This document shows, piece after piece, positions 7,444 through 16,081 of a stretch of DNA of 64,000 bases. This DNA comes from Winogradskyella vidalii. GTDB lineage: Bacteria > Bacteroidota > Bacteroidia > Flavobacteriales > Flavobacteriaceae. Position 1 is the stretch's first letter, and every line of letters begins with the position of its first letter. The notes under the pieces were generated by a model. The model saw only the letters and a program-made list of their open reading frames with translations. It ran no database searches and was not told where the DNA came from. Both the position numbers and the translations under genes were made by a program. Location of the stretch: positions 1,426,001 to 1,490,000 of the forward strand of contig NZ_JABFDG010000001.1 in the NCBI RefSeq assembly GCF_013403955.1. The letters run 5' to 3'.

Positions 7444-7937
7444 CAAGATTTAGCTTATGAGCAGAAAATTAAGTCTATTGTTACCAATTGTTTTACTAAG
7501 GTCTTAAGAACTAACAGCTGCTAAACTAGAAACCGAAAAGACAAGGAAACCTGAATTTATGAACGGTGTTGACACGGTTATTAGCAATGCCAAATCTTTT
7601 TAGAAGGCCTAAAGTCATTGCGGTTATACCATAAGTGCCAACGTTTTAAGGGCCTCAACCAGTAAGTAGAAATTATAAGACGGATTTTTCTCAATTAGTT
7701 TTCCTTAACTCCATTAAACGGTATGATATTACATGCACTACGTGGTATTTGAAATTACGACATACGCTCTTATAAGCCCAAATGTTAAGCAAAAAAATGA
7801 AACCTGTCAATCAGCACTTTAGTGTTTTGCGTATACAGAAAAAAGTGAGGCTGATACTTTGGTCGCGTTTTTTTTGAACTAAAAAAAAACTATATTTATC
7901 GCTTTAGCTATTTGCTAAGGATTTACAGGTACAAAGT
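7444..7937. other. 494-base gap without an intact gene
   Basis: No complete reading frame or recognised RNA. Short open stretches closed by stops occur on the plus strand, for example 7457-7507 beginning with ATG and coding for a hydrophobic peptide, and about 7508-7601. These could be decayed gene fragments. An imperfect inverted repeat (ATCAGC..ACTTT with AAAGTGAGGCTGAT) spans roughly 7811-7856. The last 70 bases are A/T-rich and probably carry the promoter of the next gene. No confident origin for the remnant can be given. Confidence 0.4.
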
Positions 7938-9575
7938 ATGAAGCGTATAGTAAGCGTAGTCGTTATTTTTTTTAGTGTGGTGCTCAATGCACAACACCTA
8001 GAGCGATTAGACAGTTTGTTGCTTGAAGGCATTTCTGCCCGAAGTAACAAGGACTATGCAACGTCTTTAGAATTATTAACCGAAGTACGTACGGTAGCTG
8101 AAGCTAACCATTGGTACAAACAACAGTTTTTGGCGTTAAATAATATTGGTGCTAATTACTACTCTATGTTAGATTATGGGGAGGCGCTAGACTACTATTT
8201 GGAAGCCTATACCATTGCTTTAAAACACCTCAATGAAAACGAGGAAATGACCGTTTTAAATAATATTGCCATTCTGTATAGTAAAGAAGGTGAGCCCGAG
8301 AAAGCAAAAGCCTATTTTTACAAGGCCTATCTGATGGCAAAAGAACACGACGATACGATTAAAATAGGACTTTATGCCGTTAATTTAGGACTTGCGGGGA
8401 ATGAACTGAACACGTTAGATGAAGCCTTAACGTATTTGGAAGAAGCGAAGGAGCGTCTTACAGGCCGTGCTAACTTAATACTTTTGGTAGATATTGCGCT
8501 GGCTGAAAATCATTATAAACGAGGGGATTTAGATACGGCAGAAGCCATGGCTAAAACACTATTACCACGTCTAAACGCTATAGAATTTATTGAAGAAAAG
8601 ATTTCTACACTTACAGTACTGTCTAATGTGTATCAGGAAAGGGGAGCGCTTACAAAAGCTATTACTTATGCTGAAGCAGCTCGGGAAGCAGCGCTAAATC
8701 CAGATCTTAAAATCTCAACGTATGAGCAGTTGGCCAAATTGTATAAAGCTCAGGGACTAATGGATGCAGCGCTAGTAGCTAAAGATTCTATTATTGCTTT
8801 GAATGACACTTTGTTCACCATTAAGAACGGTCGCTTTTTTGAGGCCAATAAAGTAAAATTTGAAATTGCTAATTACCGTCGAGAATTGCAGCAAAGCAGC
8901 GCTGAGCAACGTGCCGAGCGTATGCGACTTTATACTTTGTTGGGCTTTTGTGCGTTGGTTATTGTATTAATATCTTGGGCCTTGCGGAACAGCTTTATTA
9001 AGAACAAGCAACGTAAGATACTACACGACAGGAGTCAGGAAATTATAGCCTTAGAACTTGAAAAAGAAAAGAGCGATAATTTGGTGTTAGAAAAGCAACT
9101 GCATGCTAAAGAAGCTTTTTTACTATTAGAACAAGAAAAGCTTAAAAACAAAATAGAGACCCAAAACCAAAAGTTGGCGGCTAAAGCCTTGCAGATATCT
9201 AGTAGAAATGAATTGCTAAAGGATGTGATTAATTCGTTATCTAGCCAAACTGAGATTTCGAAAAACGTCTTTCTTACTCGCAAAATAAAAGAGCTAAAAA
9301 GTTTACTAAAAAACGATAATGAATGGGAAAGTTTCCTAAAGCATTTTGAAGCTGTTAACCAAAATTTTATTTCCGAACTTAAACGACGTCATCCAGAATT
9401 AACCGCCAATGATATTCGCTACATCAGTTATTTGTATATGGATCTTACCAATAAAGAGATTTCGTCGCTCTTTAATATTACCGCTGTAGCCTCTAGAAAG
9501 CGAAAAGAACGCATAAGTCAGAAAATGGGACTCTCTGAAAGCTCAGACTTATATCGTTATTTGTCAAGTATTTAG
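7938..9575 (+). CDS. TPR-repeat transmembrane regulator with C-terminal LuxR-like HTH
   Basis: A 545-residue protein of a type common in Flavobacteria. A signal peptide (residues 1-18) is followed by tetratricopeptide repeats over about 25-310 (for example the segment around LNNIGANYYSMLDYGEALDY). One membrane helix lies near 335-352, then a long coiled coil (about 355-435) and a C-terminal helix-turn-helix (about 480-545: LTANDIRYISYLYMDLTNKE, then SSLFNITAVASRKRKERI). The TPR part faces the periplasm and the HTH the cytoplasm, so it may couple an external or envelope signal directly to transcription. It lies directly upstream of a T9SS-secreted protein in the same direction; whether it controls that gene is unknown. 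Confidence 0.8.
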   Translation: MKRIVSVVVIFFSVVLNAQHLERLDSLLLEGISARSNKDYATSLELLTEVRTVAEANHWYKQQFLALNNIGANYYSMLDYGEALDYYLEAYTIALKHLNENEEMTVLNNIAILYSKEGEPEKAKAYFYKAYLMAKEHDDTIKIGLYAVNLGLAGNELNTLDEALTYLEEAKERLTGRANLILLVDIALAENHYKRGDLDTAEAMAKTLLPRLNAIEFIEEKISTLTVLSNVYQERGALTKAITYAEAAREAALNPDLKISTYEQLAKLYKAQGLMDAALVAKDSIIALNDTLFTIKNGRFFEANKVKFEIANYRRELQQSSAEQRAERMRLYTLLGFCALVIVLISWALRNSFIKNKQRKILHDRSQEIIALELEKEKSDNLVLEKQLHAKEAFLLLEQEKLKNKIETQNQKLAAKALQISSRNELLKDVINSLSSQTEISKNVFLTRKIKELKSLLKNDNEWESFLKHFEAVNQNFISELKRRHPELTANDIRYISYLYMDLTNKEISSLFNITAVASRKRKERISQKMGLSESSDLYRYLSSI

Positions 9576-9617
9576 CTAGTGATGTCACACTTTTTATTTT
9601 TTCTGTCGCATTAATTG

Positions 9618-9649
9618 TTTGAAAAACTTAGCAATTGTAATTAGTATTG
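9618..9649 (+). promoter_or_regulatory. Bacteroidota-type promoter for the T9SS protein
   Basis: A TTTG box at 9618-9621 and TAGTATTG at 9642-9649 are separated by 20 bases, matching the TTTG/TAnnTTTG architecture with one mismatch. The start codon follows 32 bases later. Confidence 0.55.
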
Positions 9650-9681
9650 GAGAATATTGAAATTCACTAAAACGATTCATT

Positions 9682-11985
9682 ATGACAAAAACAATTACGC
9701 GCTTTTTACTAGTACTCGTCTTTGCAGTACAACACACATTTGCTCAAGTTGAAATTACCGGATCCACAGATTACGGTAGACTATTAGACCTCACTTATGA
9801 TGCTAATGTCCCTAACAAAATATATGGTATTACCTTAGGAAACCATGTTGTGGTCTCTGAAGATAATGGCGCAACCTGGTCTATTTTATACACCATGGAT
9901 TTAGTGGATTACTCACAAATTGATCAGTTAAAGCTTTCTGCAGATGGTACAGCCTTAACGTTTACGCTCTATGCACAGAACTCTACGGAAAATGCCGTTT
10001 TGGTTTATGATTTAGCTTTAGAGGCCTTGGTACGAATAATACCGGTGCCTAACCAAGACGAATTAGCACACGTTTCCTCTTACGATTTTTATGATGGCAA
10101 TATGGATGTGCTTATTATGGATACTAATTTTCCTGTAGGCTGGGATAGGGAATCTAAAGTATATTACACTGCTGATGGTGGGATTACTTGGGATATGATT
10201 TACTATACCAATGATTATGATACGGTTTTTTTAAATGAAGTAGCCATAAGTCCTTCAGATCCTGATACTGTGTTTTTAGTAAGAGGAAATGGAAGTACCG
10301 ATATTGATGGCGGTTTATTTGTTTCTACAGATGCTGGTGCGACATTCACAGAAGCTTTATCTGGTAATGTTTTAAGTACTATGGCCTTTGATCCATCAGA
10401 TGATCAAACGATGTATGTAGGTACAGGTATTAGTTTTGGAGCTTCACCAGAAAACTTATATAAATCTACAGATGGAGGTACAACGTTTAGTGCCGTGCCT
10501 ATTACGTGGACAACAGGTATATTAGAAGATATTATAGCTATTAAATTTAACGAGAATAACCCGTCGCAAATCATTGTTTTAGAAGAAAATGAAATCGTGA
10601 TTTCTGAAGACGGCGGTACCACCTTTGTGAATTATGTATATCCTTACGATAACACCGATAGTTACTTTTACGGTTTAAATGCTAGCTATAACCCACAGAA
10701 CTCTGATGAGATCGTGATTAGTTCTAACTATATTCCGTTATTCTCTACCGATGGTGGTGAAACAGTTAGTGTTATTGCTAATCCTTATTTTGTAAGTACA
10801 GGTACGAATGCTATTTTTTCTGATGTTAACAATTCTAGTCTTTATTACGGTGTGCAACAAGGTTTTGTACATAGAGACTTAACCACGGGAGAAGATACGC
10901 CTTATAATTTGATGCCTTTAAATTCGTATTCTACAGGAGGGACATCCTATTTTTTTGATAGCAATGTTGCTAATCGTGTTTTTAGTTTTAGTTCTAGCTT
11001 TATAGGAAGTGCTTTCAATATTAGTAATGACAATGGTTTAAATACTACGCAATTGCTAAGTGTATTTACTAATAGAGTGTCTGCTTTAGCAACCTACCCT
11101 TCAAATACAGAAACTATGATTGTGGCATTTGCAGGCTATGATCCTGGTGAAACACAATTAAAAAAGATTGATTTTAGTGATTTAAATGCCGTTGTAGTTA
11201 CAGATATTGTTTTACCAACGGTAGATTATATTAACGGTATTGTAATTGATGCTAGTGGTACTATTACGATGTCTTTAGGGACTGAGGTGTATGTGTCTAC
11301 AGATGATGGCAGCACTTGGGAAGCCAATAGTGCGGGCTTAGAAATTTTAGATGTTTTTGATACGATTTACGACTTACAAGAAGATCCCTTAACGCCAGGC
11401 ACCTTTGCTATGGCAACTACTAAAGGTGTTTTTATGTCTACAGATGGAGGTGCAACTTGGGCTCAAAAATCTACTGATGTTACTAATAAAGTTGCATTTT
11501 CTACAGAAACTGTAGGAGCAATGGTGGCTACAACTTATACGAGTATATCTACATTATTTGAGTTGCATTACTCTGTAGATTATGGTGAAAGCTGGACTAA
11601 AATTCATAACGATCAATTATTAAGTATAGGGTCTTCATCGTCATCATATCAATTTGAAGATAATGCGGTGACTGTATTTGTTGGTACTTATGATATAGGA
11701 CTTATGGAATATAGTATAGATTTAGAGGTGCTAGGAACACCTGACTTTGCAGAAAGTGCTCATACGATGGCTGTTTACCCTAATCCTACATCGGGTGTGC
11801 TACAAGTAGATTTAAACAAAGCTACAGTGACAGAGGCTACGGTATATAATTTGTCTGGAGCCAAAGTAATGACCTTTAAAGGAAGTGCAACCCTTGATAT
11901 TTCTGATTTAGCATCAGGTATTTATGTTTTACGTGTACAAGACTCTAACAATGTAGTCGGTTTTAAACGTATTGTAAAGCAGTAA
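9682..11985 (+). CDS. T9SS type A sorting domain protein with BNR/sortilin-like repeats
   Basis: A 767-residue secreted protein. A signal peptide (1-21) ends in AQ. The body carries repeated Asp-box/BNR-type blades such as VSEDNGATWSILY, STDAGATFTEA, KSTDGGTTFSAV, STDDGSTWEA and STDGGATWAQ, the pattern of VPS10/sortilin or exo-sialidase-like propellers. The last 75 residues form a type IX sorting domain (YPNPTSGVLQVDL ... LDISDLASGIYVLRV ... IVKQ). It would be exported by the Sec and type IX systems to the cell surface or medium. Catalytic residues of a glycosidase are not obvious, so it may bind rather than hydrolyse its ligand. Confidence 0.85.
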   Translation: MTKTITRFLLVLVFAVQHTFAQVEITGSTDYGRLLDLTYDANVPNKIYGITLGNHVVVSEDNGATWSILYTMDLVDYSQIDQLKLSADGTALTFTLYAQNSTENAVLVYDLALEALVRIIPVPNQDELAHVSSYDFYDGNMDVLIMDTNFPVGWDRESKVYYTADGGITWDMIYYTNDYDTVFLNEVAISPSDPDTVFLVRGNGSTDIDGGLFVSTDAGATFTEALSGNVLSTMAFDPSDDQTMYVGTGISFGASPENLYKSTDGGTTFSAVPITWTTGILEDIIAIKFNENNPSQIIVLEENEIVISEDGGTTFVNYVYPYDNTDSYFYGLNASYNPQNSDEIVISSNYIPLFSTDGGETVSVIANPYFVSTGTNAIFSDVNNSSLYYGVQQGFVHRDLTTGEDTPYNLMPLNSYSTGGTSYFFDSNVANRVFSFSSSFIGSAFNISNDNGLNTTQLLSVFTNRVSALATYPSNTETMIVAFAGYDPGETQLKKIDFSDLNAVVVTDIVLPTVDYINGIVIDASGTITMSLGTEVYVSTDDGSTWEANSAGLEILDVFDTIYDLQEDPLTPGTFAMATTKGVFMSTDGGATWAQKSTDVTNKVAFSTETVGAMVATTYTSISTLFELHYSVDYGESWTKIHNDQLLSIGSSSSSYQFEDNAVTVFVGTYDIGLMEYSIDLEVLGTPDFAESAHTMAVYPNPTSGVLQVDLNKATVTEATVYNLSGAKVMTFKGSATLDISDLASGIYVLRVQDSNNVVGFKRIVKQ

Positions 11986-12023
11986 TTATTAATTTCATCC
12001 CTTATTATTAATTACGCTCCAAG

Positions 12024-12054
12024 AGCCCTCATAATTCTTTTTATGAGGGTTTTC
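12024..12054 (+). terminator. Intrinsic terminator after the T9SS gene
   Basis: CCCTCAT (12026-12032) pairs with ATGAGGG (12043-12049) and is followed by a T-rich run. It lies 40 bases after the stop codon at 11985. Confidence 0.8.
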
Positions 12055-12167
12055 TTTATGTTAGGATATATTAAGAAGCTTTTGTTATGTACGTTTAGTT
12101 ATGCTGAATCTTCGCCGGTTAGCTGTACAATAGAAAACGTCTACCATGCTAGCGCATTGCTATGGCC

Positions 12168-12221
12168 TTTTTTTATGCACTTACGCTTTGAAGCAGAGCT
12201 TCGGCGTAGTGCATAAAAAAA
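12168..12221. repeat. Long imperfect inverted repeat beside the tRNA
   Basis: TTTTTTTATGCACTTACGC (12168-12186) pairs with GCGTAGTGCATAAAAAAA (12204-12221), with one bulged T. The inner segment GAAGC-AGA-GCTTC forms a second stem. The structure directly abuts the tRNA terminator hairpin. It resembles a small cruciform or a remnant of an inserted palindromic element. No gene is associated with it. Confidence 0.5.
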
Positions 12222-12244
12222 GTCTAGCACTTTCGTGCTAGACT
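12215..12244 (-). terminator. Terminator of tRNA-Met
   Basis: AGTCTAGCAC and GTGCTAGACT form a perfect 10-bp stem with a TTTC loop. On the minus strand it is followed by seven T residues, 10 bases downstream of the tRNA 3' end. Confidence 0.85.
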
Positions 12245-12254
12245 TTTACTGCTG

Positions 12255-12328
12255 TAGCGAGAACGAGATTTGAACTCGTGACCTCTGGGTTATGAATCCA
12301 ACGCTCTAACCAACTGAGCTACCTCGCC
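12255..12328 (-). tRNA. tRNA-Met (anticodon CAU)
   Basis: A 74-nucleotide cloverleaf read on the minus strand. The acceptor stem GGCGAGG pairs with TCTCGCT (two G-U pairs), the D-arm contains AGCTCAGTTGGTTAGAGC, the anticodon loop reads TTCATAA with anticodon CAT, and the T-arm is ACGAGTTCAAATCTCGT. Discriminator A; CCA is not encoded. The CAT anticodon could belong to elongator Met, initiator, or lysidine-modified Ile. The first pair (G-U) does not show the C-A mismatch typical of initiators, and the body looks like elongator Met. Confidence 0.93.
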
Positions 12329-12510
12329 ATTTTCAATTACATTTTGATAAAGTTGCTCAAGTTATTGTCAAAAGCATCTATGTAATTGCGGCTGCAAATA
12401 TAAAAACAATTTCCAGGATAGCAAGCAATAAAAACTAAAAAAATTAATTTTAATTTAATGATTAAAACTCGGCTATAATTGTATATATTGAGCAAATAAT
12501 AAATGTATTT

Positions 12511-12903
12511 ATGGACGATAAAGAAAAATTTGAAATGGAGTTTGTGATTCAATCATCACCAGCATTACTATATACATATATATCAACACCTTCAGGTCTG
12601 TCTGAGTGGTTTGCTGATAACGTAAACTCTCGTGGAGAGCTATTTACTTTTATTTGGGATGGCTCAGAAGAACAAGCTAAAGTATTAAGTAAAAAAAGTG
12701 GCGAACGTATTAAGTTTCGTTGGTTAAGTGATGACGAAGATGGCGCGCCTTATTATTTTGAAATCCGAATACAAGTCGATGAAATCACTAAAGATGTTTC
12801 TTTAATGATAACTGATTTTGCTGAAGATGATGAAATAGATGAGGGGAAAATGCTATGGACGAATCAAATTTCTAGCCTTAAACAAGTGTTAGGTTCAGCT
12901 TAA
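12511..12903 (+). CDS. START-like (SRPBCC/AHSA1-type) domain protein
   Basis: A 130-residue cytoplasmic protein of the START-like/AHSA1 group commonly found as a single gene in Flavobacteria. Features are an N-terminal strand KFEMEFVIQSSPALLY, then the loop STPSGLSEWFADNV (27-40), which is the hallmark of the helix-grip fold, and the strands GERIKFRWL and YYFEIRIQVDE. It is probably a small hydrophobic-ligand or chaperone-type protein; its function is uncharacterised. It precedes an aminotransferase class IV gene but is separated by a strong terminator, so the two are transcribed apart. Confidence 0.85.
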   Translation: MDDKEKFEMEFVIQSSPALLYTYISTPSGLSEWFADNVNSRGELFTFIWDGSEEQAKVLSKKSGERIKFRWLSDDEDGAPYYFEIRIQVDEITKDVSLMITDFAEDDEIDEGKMLWTNQISSLKQVLGSA

Positions 12904-12928
12904 GAACAAACTAATTACCTTATCTTTG

Positions 12929-12966
12929 TCTCGATTTAATTTTAGAATTAAATCGAGATTTTTTAT
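12929..12966 (+). terminator. Intrinsic terminator
   Basis: CTCGATTTAATT (12930-12941) and AATTAAATCGAG (12946-12957) form a perfect 12-bp stem followed by TATTTTTT-like sequence, 26 bases after the START-like gene. Confidence 0.85.
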
Positions 12967-13011
12967 GTCATAATTTTATAGTACATATTTTTTAATAATA
13001 CGGTCTTCTTA

Positions 13012-13032
13012 CGGAGGCCTCCGATTTTTTTT
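13012..13032 (+). promoter_or_regulatory. GGAGG-containing palindrome and T-run abutting a start codon
   Basis: The perfect 12-base palindrome CGGAGGCCTCCG is followed by A and eight T residues, ending at the ATG at 13033. It contains a Shine-Dalgarno-like GGAGG, rare in this window, sequestered within the palindrome. It could be an intrinsic terminator/attenuator or a translation-control hairpin. The stem is short, so confidence is limited. Confidence 0.45.
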
Positions 13033-13884
13033 ATGATAAATTTTAACGGTACACTACTTTCTCAGTCAGATTCTAAACTCAGCACAGAAAACAGAGGTTA
13101 TAAATATGGCGATGCACTTTTTGAAACTTTAAAAGTTGTCAACGGTAAAATCTTCTTTTGGGAAGACCATTATTTTAGATTGATGTCTTCCATGCGAATT
13201 CTTAGAATGGCTATTCCAATGCACTTCACTATGGAATTTTTAGAAGCTGAAATTTTAAAAACCCTTGAGGCTAACCATTTATTACATGCTGCTGCACGCG
13301 TACGATTAAATGTGGATCGTGGTGAAGGTGGAAAATACTTGCCCTCAACAGAAACTCAGGTTAATTTTAATATTGTAGCAGAACCACATACAGATCCTTT
13401 TTACAGTATTGATGTTAAGGCGACTTGCTTAGTGGATTTGTATAAAGATTATTTTATGGCCCCAGGGCTACTGTCTGGATTAAAGTCTAATAATAAAGCC
13501 ATTCAAGTTATAGGGAGTATTTATGCTGAAGAAAATGATTTTGATAATTGTTTGGTTTTAAATACCAATAAAAGTGTCATAGAAGCTTTAAATGGTAATT
13601 TATTTTTGGTAAAAGGCGGTCATATTAAAACTCCACCATTAGAAGATGGTTGTTTAAAAGGGGTGATGCGCAAACAAGTTTTAGAACTGCTTTCTAAAGA
13701 TGTTAATATAACGGTAGAGGAGGCTTCTATTAGTCCGTTTGAACTTCAAAAAGCAGATGAACTGTTTGTAACTAATGTTATTAAAGGGATTGTGCCGATT
13801 ACTAAATATCGTAAAAAAACGTATGAAAGTACTTTTGCTCAAGGCTTGGTATCTAAACTTAATGCACGACTGCGTTTACTATAG
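13033..13884 (+). CDS. Aminotransferase class IV (branched-chain aminotransferase / ADC lyase-like)
   Basis: A 283-residue PLP fold-type IV enzyme. The N-terminal signature ENRGYKYGDALFETLKV (20-36) and the segment ALNGNLFLVKGGHIKTPPLE (about 190-209), with its cofactor-binding loop before GCLKGVMRKQVLEL, are typical. The lysine of SGLKSNNKAIQ (near residue 155) is the likely Schiff-base residue. The family covers branched-chain and D-amino acid aminotransferases and aminodeoxychorismate lyase (PabC); I cannot decide among these. In flavobacterial genomes this form is often the PabC-like one near YqgE, as it is here. The start agrees with the family N-terminus. Confidence 0.85.
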   Translation: MINFNGTLLSQSDSKLSTENRGYKYGDALFETLKVVNGKIFFWEDHYFRLMSSMRILRMAIPMHFTMEFLEAEILKTLEANHLLHAAARVRLNVDRGEGGKYLPSTETQVNFNIVAEPHTDPFYSIDVKATCLVDLYKDYFMAPGLLSGLKSNNKAIQVIGSIYAEENDFDNCLVLNTNKSVIEALNGNLFLVKGGHIKTPPLEDGCLKGVMRKQVLELLSKDVNITVEEASISPFELQKADELFVTNVIKGIVPITKYRKKTYESTFAQGLVSKLNARLRLL

Positions 13885-13965
13885 ACACTTCAAAAATCTT
13901 GTATTTCAATTGAGTTAAGCTTCTGTTGTAATAAGTAGAATTTTATTTCTTAATGTATAACAGCT

Positions 13966-14520
13966 TTAATTATAGCTCGGGTGTTCTGGTGCATTAGACC
14001 AAATACTGTAATCACCACCCAGTTCTAGCATTTTTTCGCGCCAAAATGAGTTACAAGATTTAGAAATAATATCTTTATTGTAGATGTTTTCAGAAATTAG
14101 CCACGCATTAGATTCGAGTTCGCTGTCTAATTGCTGTTCATCCCATCCTGAATAGCCTAAAAAGAAGCGAATATCAGAACCTACAATTTTTCCTTCATTG
14201 ATTAAGTTTAATACAACTTTAAAATCGCCTCCCCAAAAAATACCATTAGATATCTCTATACTGTTGGGGATAAGCTCTGGTGATTTATGAATAAAATAAA
14301 GATTGTCTTGTTCAACGGGACCACCATTGTAGACTGTAAATTCAGATTCGGTACCTTCTATAAGATCTTTGAGATTGTATTCTAAGGGCTTATTTAAAAT
14401 AAAGCCCACAGAACCTAAAGCATTATGGTCGGCTAATAAAATTACAGCACGATTAAATGAAATATCACCGATAATTGATGGCTCGGCAATAAGTAAATTA
14501 CCTTTTTCGGGTTTGTTCAT
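13966..14520 (-). CDS. YqgE/AlgH family protein
   Basis: A 184-residue UPF0301 (YqgE/AlgH) protein. Characteristic segments are the N-terminal GNLLIAEPSIIGDISFNRAV (7-26), LLADHNALGSVGFILNKPL (28-46), VYNGGPVEQDNLYFIH (about 63-78), IFWGGDFKVVL (about 93-103) and FFLGYSGWDEQQLDSEL (about 119-135). The family is widespread and its biochemical role is unsettled; some members affect alginate gene regulation. It has no signal peptide and is cytoplasmic. It is convergent with the aminotransferase gene and transcribed in the same direction as HU, which lies upstream. Confidence 0.95.
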   Translation of the reverse strand: MNKPEKGNLLIAEPSIIGDISFNRAVILLADHNALGSVGFILNKPLEYNLKDLIEGTESEFTVYNGGPVEQDNLYFIHKSPELIPNSIEISNGIFWGGDFKVVLNLINEGKIVGSDIRFFLGYSGWDEQQLDSELESNAWLISENIYNKDIISKSCNSFWREKMLELGGDYSIWSNAPEHPSYN

Positions 14521-14601
14521 TTTTAGCTTTTTCTAAGTTAATGGTCTTTAAATCTATGTTTTTTTTGTTAATAAAACAACAAATACTGTTAAAATTAGAG
14601 C

Positions 14602-14627
14602 AAAAAAAAACCTGCTCGATGAGCAGG
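14602..14627 (-). terminator. Terminator of the HU gene
   Basis: CCTGCTC-GAT-GAGCAGG hairpin, followed on the minus strand by nine T residues (A-run at 14602-14610), directly after the HU gene stop. Confidence 0.88.
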
Positions 14628-14652
14628 TTCTGTATTTTAAATAAAAAATGGC

Positions 14653-14925
14653 TTAGTTTACAGCGCTACTTAAGTCAGATCCTGCCTTAAATTTTACTAC
14701 ATTTTTAGCTTTAATTTTTATAGTCTTTCCAGTTTGTGGGTTTCTTCCATCTCTGGCAGCTCTTCTAGAAACTGACCAAGAACCAAATCCTACTAAAGAT
14801 ACTCTGTTACCTTTTTGTAAAGATCCTTCGATATCAACTAATAAAGAATCTAATGCTTTTTTAGCAGCTGCTTTTGTAATTCCAGCATTTTCTGCCATTC
14901 CATTGATTAAATCTGTTTTGTTCAT
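14653..14925 (-). CDS. hup: HU family DNA-binding protein
   Basis: A 90-residue histone-like protein that bends DNA and compacts the nucleoid as a dimer. The N-terminus MNKTDLINGMAENAGITKAA and the DNA-binding arm VSLVGFGSWSVSRRAARDGR (43-62), then NPQTGKTIKIKAKNVVKFK (63-81), match HU closely. Its length is standard. It has its own promoter, 14960-14992, and its own terminator. Confidence 0.95.
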   Translation of the reverse strand: MNKTDLINGMAENAGITKAAAKKALDSLLVDIEGSLQKGNRVSLVGFGSWSVSRRAARDGRNPQTGKTIKIKAKNVVKFKAGSDLSSAVN

Positions 14926-14959
14926 AATATTTATTTTAAATTGTTAAAAATTGGTTTTA

Positions 14960-14992
14960 GAAAGATACTCCTTTTTAAATCCGTACACAAAA
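14960..14992 (-). promoter_or_regulatory. Promoter of the HU gene
   Basis: On the minus strand, TTTTG (complement of 14988-14992) and TATCTTTC (complement of 14960-14967) are separated by 20 bases, matching the Bacteroidota TTTG/TAnnTTTG pattern with one mismatch. The start codon is 35 bases downstream. Confidence 0.6.
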
Positions 14993-15121
14993 TTATTAGG
15001 AATATTAAGCTATACAAGTAATAGCAAGGGAAATACGGCTTTTTGTTAATAACTTGCGACATTTGTTAATAAAGACTATGTATTTCGTCGGATTTTTTGC
15101 TATGTCAATGATTATAAGGGT

Positions 15122-16081
15122 TTACAGCAGTTTTGCGCTATCAGAAAAATCATAACCGTTTAAAAGTGATTTTACGTTCATTTTACGTTTTCCTGGGAGT
15201 TGAATTTCTATAATAGTGATATAACCATCTTGGCAGGCAACTTTTAAGTCATCTTTAGTGGCTATTAACGTCCCAAATTCATAATTATGTGGCGCTTCAT
15301 GCTTTTCTACTTCATACAGTTTTACACGTAAAGGCGTTGGGTCATTATTTTCGAGGTAGCACCAAGCGGCTGGAAAAGGATTTAAGCCTCTAATTTTATT
15401 ATATATAGTGGTTAGTGGTTGCGACCAATCTATTTTACAATTATCAGCGTTAAGTTTATAAGCTGTTTTTAAATCTTCGGTTTGCGGTTGTACTTCAGTA
15501 CTCACCGTTCCTGTTTCAATCTGTCTAACCGTCTTAATAACGAGTTCGCTACCAATTAACATAAGTTCATCATGCAATTGACCAACGGTTGTATCTGTTC
15601 CTATAGGAGTTGATTCACTTGAAATAATGGCACCGGTGTCAATTTTTTCATCTATAAAAAACGTTGTGACTCCAGTTTTAGTCTCGCCATTAATTATAGC
15701 CCAATGGATGGGAGCTGCACCTCTATATTGTGGTAATAATGAGGCATGAAGATTAAAGGTGCCGTATTCTGGCATTTGCCAAACCACTTTTGGGAGCATT
15801 CTAAAGGCGACTATGATTTGTAAATTGGCTTTTAAAGCTTTTAATTCCTCTAAAAATGATTCAGCTTTTAGATTTGTAGGTTGTAAAATAGTCAGTTTAT
15901 GTTCTAACGCAAATTCTTTTACCGCCGAAGCTCTTAGCTTTTGGCCGCGTCCTGCAGGTCGATCTGGAGCCGTAATTACACCTACTACCTCATAGTTGTG
16001 TTCAATTAATGCCTTTAATGTGGTCACTGCAAAATCTGGTGTGCCCATAAAAACAATTCGTAAGTCGCGTTTTTTCATCAT
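15122..16081 (-). CDS. fmt: Methionyl-tRNA formyltransferase
   Basis: A 319-residue enzyme that formylates Met-tRNA(fMet) using 10-formyltetrahydrofolate for initiation. The N-terminal formyltransferase domain has VFMGTPDFAVTTLKAL (10-25), APDRPAGRGQKL (38-49), NLHASLLPQYRGAAPIHWAI (110-129) with the catalytic Asn and His, and FFIDEKIDTGAI (about 141-152) with the catalytic Asp. The C-terminal domain starts near residue 205 and includes GLNPFPAAW. Its start overlaps the recQ stop by ATGA, so it is translated in a recQ-fmt unit. Confidence 0.97.
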   Translation of the reverse strand: MMKKRDLRIVFMGTPDFAVTTLKALIEHNYEVVGVITAPDRPAGRGQKLRASAVKEFALEHKLTILQPTNLKAESFLEELKALKANLQIIVAFRMLPKVVWQMPEYGTFNLHASLLPQYRGAAPIHWAIINGETKTGVTTFFIDEKIDTGAIISSESTPIGTDTTVGQLHDELMLIGSELVIKTVRQIETGTVSTEVQPQTEDLKTAYKLNADNCKIDWSQPLTTIYNKIRGLNPFPAAWCYLENNDPTPLRVKLYEVEKHEAPHNYEFGTLIATKDDLKVACQDGYITIIEIQLPGKRKMNVKSLLNGYDFSDSAKLL

